Source of the DNA: Methanothermococcus sp.
GTDB lineage: Archaea; AGJL01; Methanococci; Methanococcales; Methanococcaceae
DNA: 50,784 nucleotides
Reading direction: 5' to 3'
NCBI RefSeq assembly: GCF_015523155.1
Contig: NZ_WAKW01000048.1
Coordinates: forward strand, 1-50,784
The notes beneath the pieces were generated by a model that did not search any database, was not told where the DNA came from, and was given only the letters and a program-made list of their open reading frames with translations. Positions within the stretch are counted from its first letter, which is position 1. Every line of letters starts with the position of its first letter. The position numbers and the translations under genes are program-made. Positions 44,188-50,784 of this stretch are shown here, one piece after another.

Positions 44188-45219
44188 ATGGCAAAAAAGA
44201 AAGAAACTGTTGAATTTAATATTCCATACAATAAAGAGATTGTAGATGAGTTTAGAAATAAAATATATTCTATAATTCCTGAAGAGTATTTCCAAGATAA
44301 ATTTGATAAAAGAACTCCAAATGTAATAAAAGTAGCCACCATTAGAGAAACTACGGGATATTTCATAAACCGTTCTACCGAATCAGATGAGGTTATAAGC
44401 ACATCCATAGGTAATAAAGAGCCTGTGGTTATTCCATCAAGAAAGTTGAAATCTAAGGAAAAACTTACAGGATTAATATTATGTAGAAAATACAAAGTAG
44501 TTCATCCAGAATTGGAGTATAATTTTATAAAAGAGTCAAAACAACTGGCAAATCCAAATTCAATAATATTTGGGGATTCAGTGACTCAATCTAATGATTC
44601 CACAGGCTTACCTGCAAGGGCAATATATGAATGGGCTTATTCAATAAGAGATAAGGATGAAATAACAGAAGAATTTACCCATAATGCATTAAGTGAAGAA
44701 GGAACAATGTGGGATAAAGATAAAGGTTCTCAAAGACAGAGCTTATATGAAATCCAATATATAAAACCAGGAACATATTTTCCACAGTTTTTAACATTTT
44801 ACGACATTACTCCAGAGGGTTTTCTCCATGCAATAATATCCCATATAAAAACCATAAGATATGGAGCTCAGCAAAATGTGATGGATGCAAACATGAAAAA
44901 TAACATTATAGCCATAGCATTAGATACATTTGAACCTGCTGTATCTTCCTATTTAATATCTAAGGAATATACAGGAGAAGTTAATTTTGAAAATATTAAA
45001 AACTTTGTTATTGATAAATTAAAAGAAAATTCATCGATAGTTATTGAAAATGAAAAATTAGAAGAGTTTAATTCCTTAATAAACGAATATTTAAATGATG
45101 ACGAAAAACTTAGGCAACTATATTTAAAAATGTTAAACGACAGTTTAAATTATATGGCAATGTGCAAAATATTGAAAGAAAAAGAAGTGGAGAAATTAGT
45201 AAATGAATTAGGTGTCTAA
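44188..45219 (+). CDS. csc2: Type I-D Cascade backbone protein Csc2 (Cas7)
   Basis: A 343-residue Cas7-type protein that would coat the crRNA. Csc2-like segments are NSIIFGDSVTQSNDSTGLPARAIYEWAYS, QRQSLYEIQYIKPGTYFPQFLTFYDITPEGFLHAI and RYGAQQNVMDAN. GGTGATAAT precedes the ATG. It lies 75 bases after cas10d; its end abuts csc1. Confidence 0.9.
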   Translation: MAKKKETVEFNIPYNKEIVDEFRNKIYSIIPEEYFQDKFDKRTPNVIKVATIRETTGYFINRSTESDEVISTSIGNKEPVVIPSRKLKSKEKLTGLILCRKYKVVHPELEYNFIKESKQLANPNSIIFGDSVTQSNDSTGLPARAIYEWAYSIRDKDEITEEFTHNALSEEGTMWDKDKGSQRQSLYEIQYIKPGTYFPQFLTFYDITPEGFLHAIISHIKTIRYGAQQNVMDANMKNNIIAIALDTFEPAVSSYLISKEYTGEVNFENIKNFVIDKLKENSSIVIENEKLEEFNSLINEYLNDDEKLRQLYLKMLNDSLNYMAMCKILKEKEVEKLVNELGV

Positions 45220-45220
45220 T

Positions 45221-45853
45221 ATGCTTAAACACTATAAAATAACTCTTCTCTCTCCACTATTTTCATACAATAGGACAGAGGGAGGTGTGGCATCCACTGA
45301 GCCGTTCATAGGAGATATTGCACTGGATTATGCATTAAATTTTAATTTAGCCATGAAACGAGAATACACATATCAGATGAAAAATAAACCAAACTATGAA
45401 GAAATAAAAGAGTTTGGTTTTTTTTGGACTATTGGACGACCAATATTAGTTGAAAAAACACCAATATATGCTAGAAAGACATCTGAAATTTCCGATTACA
45501 TGGTTAGAAAAAATATCATTGAGAAGATGGGAAAAAGTCTGTTTAAAAATTATTTTCACATACAGGGAATTAAAGAGGGCTCTATATTTGAAGCGTCATT
45601 GTGGATAAATGATAACTCCATTAATCTTCCAAAAAAATTCACACTAAGGATAGGAACTGGCAGAGAATGTTTGATACTGTTGGAAGAGAAAAATCGTCAT
45701 GAATCGGAGCTCTGGTTAAATCTTTACACCATCAAAAAAATATTTGGAAAAGATATAAAATTGAGGGAAAATCAAAATATAAAATTTATTCTATCTAATT
45801 ATATATTAATTACCAATTGTAAAGATGATGATGTTTTGAGATTATTTTCTTAA
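45221..45853 (+). CDS. csc1: Type I-D Cascade protein Csc1 (Cas5)
   Basis: A 210-residue RAMP protein capping the crRNA 5' end. LLSPLFSYNRTEGGVASTEPFIGDIALDYALNF and the C-terminal glycine-poor core (FTLRIGTGRECLILLEE) match Csc1. The start is set at 45221, one base after the csc2 stop, with GGTG inside the end of csc2; an overlapping GTG start is less likely. Confidence 0.88.
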   Translation: MLKHYKITLLSPLFSYNRTEGGVASTEPFIGDIALDYALNFNLAMKREYTYQMKNKPNYEEIKEFGFFWTIGRPILVEKTPIYARKTSEISDYMVRKNIIEKMGKSLFKNYFHIQGIKEGSIFEASLWINDNSINLPKKFTLRIGTGRECLILLEEKNRHESELWLNLYTIKKIFGKDIKLRENQNIKFILSNYILITNCKDDDVLRLFS

Positions 45854-45897
45854 TTTTTCCTTTTTATTTATTTTTATTCAGGTTGTTAAGTGGTATT

Positions 45898-47883
45898 ATG
45901 GTGTGCGTAAACATTACTGTTTCTAAAAAATGCCTTCCTTTTGGAAATAAAACAATAGATAAATACAACATAAACCTTCACAAGTTTCAAGAGATTTTTT
46001 ATTCTGATATTGCTGAATTAAATAATGTAAATTTTATCGCAGCTCCCACTGGAGCAGGTAAAACTTTTTCCTTTTCATTTCCAATTATTTATGCTGAGGA
46101 TAATGGCTTTTTTACAAAACCTAGGGGTTTAATTGTGGTTCCCACAAATGCTTTGGTAAGTGATATTGAAAAGACTCTTAAAAATTTGGGGATAAAAACA
46201 GCAATATTAACTGGAAATTCTTTAACAAAAAAAGGTAGAAAAAGAGGGGAGGAATTAATTGAAATTACAAAAAATAATGAAATTATTATAACAAATCCAG
46301 ATATAATAAATTACCTATTGCATAGTGGATATCATAGATTTGGACATGTGAAAAATTTCCCAGATTGGATTGAATTTTTTAATAAATTTGATTATATTAT
46401 TTTTGATGAATATCACATATATGACGAGGAACAGCTTGGAACAATCTTAATTTTATTTTTATCTTTATGGAATTATTTTAAAAAAATAAAATGGTTTTTT
46501 GTTTCTGCCACTCCTGAGGAAAATTTAATAGAGCTCTTCAAAGAACATTCCATCACGCCAAATATAGTTATACAACCATTGGATAACAATAGTGGTGGAA
46601 GAACAATCCAAGGGGAGATAGATATCGAATTTATTAAAATCTCAAAGAATATTGAAAGAAGTTTATTTGGATATTTAATAACCAATGAAAAGCTAAATTA
46701 CAATGTAAAAATGGAAATAATGTCGTCATTATCAAAAAATGAAAAGGTTTTGATAATATTCGATTCGTTAAGGGATGCCATGAACTTTAAATATATACTT
46801 AAAAGAGAATTGAAGGAAGACATCAATATATGGGTAGATACAGGATTACAAACAAAAGAAAAAAAGGAAAATAATAATCGTAACCAAATGGAAAATGCCG
46901 ATATTATAATTACAACTTCAAAATCAGAAGTTGGTGTAAATTATCCTGTATCATTATGTTATATGGATTCTGGAATGTATTTTAGAAATTTTATGCAGAG
47001 GATTGGAAGAGTTGGTAGAGGCAAAGAAAAATGCAAAATATACTGCACCATAACTCCGAAAATATACAATAACTTGGTGGAAAATATTGATAATGATAAT
47101 ATTAAGATAAACTATTATGATTTTGTGGATTTAATGAAAAATGCCTTTGAAGATAGGGAATTTAAAAAAGATAAAGTTCCTAAATTCTGCGGAGCTATCC
47201 TATGGAGCGTCATAAACTCAATGGAAGAATATTTATATAAACCATCATACAATAGAAGAAAAATTTTAGAGAATTTAAAAGATAAATTTCAATACTATTG
47301 GGTATTTTATCACTTAAATAAAAAGATGAAAGCTATTGAAGATGATATTGATGAAGATATCGTTGATGAAGATGTGAGAGACAATCTATTAAAATGGTGG
47401 AAAACCATAAAAAATTCATTTAAAAGATTTAGAAATGACAGCATTATTTGGAAAGTAATCTATGATGGTGGAAAAGAAACAGAATATGATTTAATATGGC
47501 TCTTAAATAATGCATTTGTTAAGATAGATAAAGAAACTAAAACTATTTTTATTGAGGATTTTAGGGATAAACGGGAAAATGTAGTTGTAGGTATTGATAC
47601 ATATTCGTTATTAGAAGATGTCATATCTGCAGCAACTATTGGTGGAAAAAATAAAGCCGAATGGTTTAAGTTTATATATTCTGACTATATCGGAGACATA
47701 TTCATGGAAAAATTTGAGATATGGAAAATTCATGCAAGAAAATATTTTAATGATAGGGAATTTTTTGAAAATTTGACAAAAGATATTGAAATGCTATCAC
47801 CTATATATTCCAAAAAAAGGATTGAAATTTATGATTTAAAAGTTAATTTGATAGAGGTATTTAATGATGGCGATATTCTTTAA
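45898..47883 (+). CDS. cas3: Cas3 helicase without HD domain (type I-D)
   Basis: A 661-residue superfamily 2 helicase. Walker A APTGAGKT, Walker B IIFDEYH (DEYH instead of DEAH/DEVH), motif III SATPEE and motif VI QRIGRVGRG are present, and there is no N-terminal HD motif, as expected when Cas10d supplies the nuclease. It starts at ATG 45898 behind GTGGT rather than an upstream TTG. A long C-terminal region (about residues 440-661) is unassigned. It would unwind target DNA recruited by Cascade. Confidence 0.9.
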   Translation: MVCVNITVSKKCLPFGNKTIDKYNINLHKFQEIFYSDIAELNNVNFIAAPTGAGKTFSFSFPIIYAEDNGFFTKPRGLIVVPTNALVSDIEKTLKNLGIKTAILTGNSLTKKGRKRGEELIEITKNNEIIITNPDIINYLLHSGYHRFGHVKNFPDWIEFFNKFDYIIFDEYHIYDEEQLGTILILFLSLWNYFKKIKWFFVSATPEENLIELFKEHSITPNIVIQPLDNNSGGRTIQGEIDIEFIKISKNIERSLFGYLITNEKLNYNVKMEIMSSLSKNEKVLIIFDSLRDAMNFKYILKRELKEDINIWVDTGLQTKEKKENNNRNQMENADIIITTSKSEVGVNYPVSLCYMDSGMYFRNFMQRIGRVGRGKEKCKIYCTITPKIYNNLVENIDNDNIKINYYDFVDLMKNAFEDREFKKDKVPKFCGAILWSVINSMEEYLYKPSYNRRKILENLKDKFQYYWVFYHLNKKMKAIEDDIDEDIVDEDVRDNLLKWWKTIKNSFKRFRNDSIIWKVIYDGGKETEYDLIWLLNNAFVKIDKETKTIFIEDFRDKRENVVVGIDTYSLLEDVISAATIGGKNKAEWFKFIYSDYIGDIFMEKFEIWKIHARKYFNDREFFENLTKDIEMLSPIYSKKRIEIYDLKVNLIEVFNDGDIL

Positions 47884-47892
47884 AGGGATATT

Positions 47893-48411
47893 ATGGACTT
47901 AATAAATTCATTCAAGGAACTTAAAATAAGAGGAACTCAGATAAACTACTACTTCATCTGTAAAACAAAACTTTATCTTTTTTCAAAAAATATCCAGATG
48001 GAAAAAGAGAGCGACATTGTAGAGCTCGGCAATATCCTTCATAGGAGCTCATACAAAAATGAAAAAAGAGATGTGATTATCAACAGTATAGCCATAGATT
48101 TTATAAAGAATAATGAAGGAATTTTGGAAATTCACGAGGTCAAAAAATCCGACAGAATGAAAACAGCAGATAGATATCAGCTTCTCTATTATTTGTATTA
48201 TCTAAAAAAATTAGGTATAGATGCTGTTGGAATATTAAATTATCCTTCGAAACATAAGGTAGAAAAAATAACATTAACTGAAAAGGGCGAAAAAGAAATT
48301 ATAAAAATTATCGAAGATATTGAAAACATAATAAACCATAATGAACCTATAAAACCTGAAAGAAAGAGTTATTGCAAAAAATGTGCATATTATGAATTTT
48401 GCTATTCATAA
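47893..48411 (+). CDS. cas4: Cas4 nuclease
   Basis: A 172-residue Fe-S exonuclease-like protein used in spacer processing. An N-terminal Cys (FICKTKLYLF) and the C-terminal CKKCAYYEFC form the four-Cys cluster site. LGNILHR, IAIDFIK and ILEIHEVKKSD followed by QLLYYLYYL are RecB-type nuclease motifs. It begins nine bases after cas3, and its stop precedes the cas1 start by ten bases. Confidence 0.94.
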   Translation: MDLINSFKELKIRGTQINYYFICKTKLYLFSKNIQMEKESDIVELGNILHRSSYKNEKRDVIINSIAIDFIKNNEGILEIHEVKKSDRMKTADRYQLLYYLYYLKKLGIDAVGILNYPSKHKVEKITLTEKGEKEIIKIIEDIENIINHNEPIKPERKSYCKKCAYYEFCYS

Positions 48412-48421
48412 GGGGGAAAAT

Positions 48422-49387
48422 GTGAAATCGAATAAATACATTACAACTGATGGAAAACTTGTAAGAAAAGAAAATACAATATATTTTATAGATAAAAATG
48501 GGAAAAGAACGCCGATTCCAGTTGAAAAAATATATGCCATTTACAGCTACGGTGTAGTTTCATATACTTCAAAGGTTGTTGAATTATTGGCAAAATACAA
48601 TGTTCCAATTCATTATTTTAATAGAAATGGTTGGTATGTGGGGAGCTTCTATCCAAAGGGGGAGCGATTTTCTGGAAATGTGGTTGTGCATCAATCCAGC
48701 CATTATTTAGATAAATACAAAAGAAACTATCTTGCAAAGAAATTCGTTGAAGGTAGTGCTAAAAATATTTATCGAAATCTAAGTAGATATAAGGTTGATT
48801 TTCCAATCGACGACATAATGAAGAGGTTGGATAATTCCAGTAATATAACTGATATAATGTCTGTTGAGGCTTTGATGAGGAATGAATACTATGGAAATTT
48901 TGATAAGATAATAAATCACTTTCAATTTGAAAAAAGAAGCAGGAGACCACCACACAATGAGATAAATGCCTTAATCAGTTTTGGTAACTCCCTTTTGTAT
49001 GCCACAGTAATTACTGAAATATTCAATACCTATTTGCATCCAACAATATCCTACCTACACGAGCCGTCAGATAGAAGGTTTTCACTTGCTCTTGATATTG
49101 CCGATGTTTTTAAGCCGTTGTTGGTGGATAGGACAATATTTAATCTAATAAATAGGAAAATAATAAGGGAAGGACATTTTGAGAAAGATTTAAATTGCTG
49201 TCTGTTAAATAACGAGGGGAGAAAATTATTTTTAGGTTATTATAAAAAACAACTTGAAAATACGATAAAACATAGAAAACTAAGCAGAAAAGTATCGTAT
49301 CAGAGGTTAATAAGATTGGAGTGCTACAAACTTCAAAAACATGTTTTAGGGATGGAAAAATACGAACCTTTTATAATTTGGTGGTGA
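48422..49387 (+). CDS. cas1: Cas1 integrase
   Basis: A 321-residue spacer integrase. Catalytic residues are in VEALMRNEYYGNFD (Glu), YLHEPSDRRFSLALDIADVFKP (His and Asp). The N-terminal beta domain begins KYITTDGKLVRKENTIYF. The start is GTG at 48422 because GGGGGAAAA lies directly before it; the longer ATG frame would overlap cas4. With Cas2 it inserts spacers at the leader end of the array. Confidence 0.97.
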   Translation: MKSNKYITTDGKLVRKENTIYFIDKNGKRTPIPVEKIYAIYSYGVVSYTSKVVELLAKYNVPIHYFNRNGWYVGSFYPKGERFSGNVVVHQSSHYLDKYKRNYLAKKFVEGSAKNIYRNLSRYKVDFPIDDIMKRLDNSSNITDIMSVEALMRNEYYGNFDKIINHFQFEKRSRRPPHNEINALISFGNSLLYATVITEIFNTYLHPTISYLHEPSDRRFSLALDIADVFKPLLVDRTIFNLINRKIIREGHFEKDLNCCLLNNEGRKLFLGYYKKQLENTIKHRKLSRKVSYQRLIRLECYKLQKHVLGMEKYEPFIIWW

Positions 49388-49394
49388 GAATTAT

Positions 49395-49658
49395 ATGTAT
49401 GTGATAATCGTTTATGATGTAGGGGTTGAGAGAGTAAATAAAATAAAAAAGTTTTTAAGGGTTTGGTTAAATTGGGTTCAAAATAGTGTGTTTGAAGGAG
49501 AATTAACTGAATCAGAGTTTATAAAAGTGGAACAAGGTATTAGGAATATAATAGACAAGGAACTTGACAGCGTAATAATATTTAAACTAAAAGATAGGAA
49601 GTTTATAGATAGAAATATCATAGGGGTTGATAAGAATGTTCAATCCGATATACTATAA
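49395..49658 (+). CDS. cas2: Cas2
   Basis: An 87-residue ferredoxin-like subunit of the Cas1-Cas2 complex. MYVIIVYDVG carries the conserved Asp8, and FLRVWLNWVQNSVFEGELTESEF is the family core. It starts eight bases after cas1, with GGTGAGAA overlapping the cas1 stop. Confidence 0.96.
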   Translation: MYVIIVYDVGVERVNKIKKFLRVWLNWVQNSVFEGELTESEFIKVEQGIRNIIDKELDSVIIFKLKDRKFIDRNIIGVDKNVQSDIL

Positions 49659-49679
49659 AATAAAAAGAGGGAAGCAAGT

Positions 49680-50381
49680 ATGAGGATAAAGTTAGAGCTC
49701 CGAACTGAAAAGGGAAAATTAATTCCATTTAATCATCAGTATCATTTGGCATCTGCGATATATGATGTGCTTTGTAATTCTAATCCAGAGTATTCAAAGA
49801 AACTTCATGATTATGATAGGCATAAATTTTTCACATTTTCGAGGTTGAATATTCCAAGAAGGATAATGGATAGAAATAATGGAATAATTACAAAAGATGG
49901 ACGGGCATATATATACATCTCTTCACCAGATGATGAATTTATGAAAAATTTTATTGATGGGTTATTGAATTGTTATGGTGAGCTCGATGTTGGGGGAATT
50001 AAATTCATGCCAAATAATTTAATCGTTGAGAAAATTCCAGAGGAATTTAAAATATTAAAAACATTATCTCCTGTGTATTTAAGGATGGGGGATAAAGAAA
50101 ATGATAAAATAATCGATATCCTTCCTGATGATGGTAGGTTTTACGAATACTTTAAAAATAACTTAATAAATAAGTATGAAAGATTTTACGGCAAATGCGA
50201 TTATGATTTTGATTTTGAAATAAGAGCATTTAAAAAGAAAAGGGTTGAATTAAAAGGCATATACCATAGATGTTCTGAGCTCGTGTTTAAGGTTGAAGGA
50301 GATTATGAGTTAATTAAGTTTGGTTATGAATGCGGATTTGGTGAGAAAACCTCAATGGGCTTTGGAATGTGTAAGGTCTAA
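49680..50381 (+). CDS. cas6: Cas6 pre-crRNA endoribonuclease
   Basis: A 233-residue RAMP nuclease that would cut the repeat of the array that follows. FNHQYHLASAIYDVL holds His residues in the usual catalytic region and GFGEKTSMGFGMCKV is the C-terminal glycine-rich loop. Last gene of the operon; GAGGGAAG precedes the ATG. The cleavage position is expected eight bases before the repeat end. Confidence 0.93.
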   Translation: MRIKLELRTEKGKLIPFNHQYHLASAIYDVLCNSNPEYSKKLHDYDRHKFFTFSRLNIPRRIMDRNNGIITKDGRAYIYISSPDDEFMKNFIDGLLNCYGELDVGGIKFMPNNLIVEKIPEEFKILKTLSPVYLRMGDKENDKIIDILPDDGRFYEYFKNNLINKYERFYGKCDYDFDFEIRAFKKKRVELKGIYHRCSELVFKVEGDYELIKFGYECGFGEKTSMGFGMCKV

Positions 50382-50753
50382 TTCTAGCTATAATCTTTAA
50401 TTTTTTAATAAAATCATTAAAACTTCCTCTATTTTTGAAAATAAGTATTTTAATCCTGTCGTAGATGAGTGTTATTTTTAGTATTATTAATATATTTAGA
50501 TAAATTAAATTATGGAGATTTTTAAAGGATTTAAGATAAAATTGGTTTTTTTATATTGTTCCTTGTAGATTTTAAATATTTTAAAAAAATATTGATAAAA
50601 TTTAGTTTATAGTGCAAAATATCCTTAAATCATCTGTCGTAAATCACCCTTAAAACTATATATACTTAAAAAATCAATGTGATTCGAGATTCGAAAGTTT
50701 TATATAGGAGAAATGCTAAGGTATTTTATGCAAAATAAGGAAAATTTTGAGCT
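50382..50753 (+). promoter_or_regulatory. CRISPR leader with array promoter
   Basis: 372 A+T-rich bases between cas6 and the first repeat. A strong promoter is CGAAA (BRE, 50692-50696) and TTTTATATA (50698-50706), placing the transcript start near 50727, about 27 bases before the first repeat. A tandem heptamer GATTCGA-GATTCGA (50681-50694) adjoins the BRE. CTGTCGTAGAT (50456-50466) and CTGTCGTAAAT (50634-50644) are two near copies 178 bases apart, possible binding sites for a regulator or for adaptation factors. Confidence 0.75.
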
Positions 50754-50784
50754 GTTAAAATCAGACCATTGATGGATGGAAATA
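50754..50784 (+). CRISPR. First repeat of a CRISPR array running out of the window
   Basis: The 30-base unit GTTAAAATCAGACC-ATTGATGG-ATGGAAAT fills 50754-50783. Both ends match the methanococcal repeat type known from Methanocaldococcus jannaschii (GTTAAAATCAGACC ... GGAAAT). Position 50784 would be the first spacer base. The last eight bases ATGGAAAT would be the crRNA 5' tag after Cas6 cutting. Only one repeat is visible, so the array itself is inferred from its type, the leader and the adjacent cas genes. Confidence 0.85.

Overview
The window is a low-GC chromosomal segment of a hydrogenotrophic methanogen of the order Methanococcales, plausibly Methanothermococcus, Methanococcus or a close relative. 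The evidence is the gene set: methanogenesis-marker proteins, methanogen-type SerRS2, a heterodisulfide reductase HdrC subunit, F420H2 oxidase, homoisocitrate dehydrogenase AksF and a Methanocaldococcus-like CRISPR repeat. Most genes start with ATG preceded by GGTG-type ribosome binding sites, and the intergenic DNA is very A+T-rich. No rRNA or tRNA gene was seen.

Layout. (1) 1-1580 holds a dead IS200/IS605-family tnpB on the minus strand. It is interrupted by three short double-hairpin inserts and flanked by at least three more; these six pieces form a family with covarying stems and shared linkers. (2) 1597-10855 is mostly minus-strand housekeeping: non-discriminating AspRS, an MtnA-like isomerase, a DhnA-type aldolase, chorismate synthase, pyruvate kinase and the Hel308 helicase. 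A plus-strand methanogenesis-marker-9 gene interrupts it. A clear C/D box guide RNA lies between pyk and hel308. (3) 11059-13955 encodes a CbiMNQO-type cobalt/nickel ECF transporter. (4) 14376-20476 mixes unrecognised proteins, an AIR-synthase-like protein (probable methanogenesis marker 2), AksF and SerRS2.

(5) 20505-30073 is one long minus-strand run. It begins with SufBC and continues with flavoproteins (AfpA, Isf), an MTH865-like protein, F420H2 oxidase, an HdrC without HdrB, a DsrE-like protein, rubrerythrin, a decayed rubredoxin, peroxiredoxin, a zinc-ribbon protein, ferritin, a thioredoxin-like protein, an unusual CxCG rubredoxin, superoxide reductase and an AhpD-like protein. Together these look like an oxygen and iron defence island: F420H2 oxidase removes O2, superoxide reductase, rubrerythrin and peroxiredoxin remove reactive oxygen, rubredoxins and flavoproteins deliver electrons, and ferritin and Suf handle iron.

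(6) 30255-36469 contains a PLC-fold-like protein, an ApgM-like mutase with two uncharacterised partners, a conserved unknown, a NikR-like regulator that has lost all four nickel ligands, UPF0280 and thymidylate kinase. (7) 36589-41416 encodes replication protein A, threonine synthase, isopropylmalate isomerase small subunit and an archaeal phosphatidylserine decarboxylase homologue. (8) 41563-50784 is a complete type I-D CRISPR-Cas operon in the order cas10d-csc2-csc1-cas3-cas4-cas1-cas2-cas6. It is followed by a leader and the first 30-nt repeat of an array that continues beyond the window.

The strongest candidates for something undescribed are the double-hairpin inserts in and around tnpB and the RBS-masking inverted repeats ahead of the CxCG rubredoxin. 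All functional calls come from reading motifs; no database search was run.
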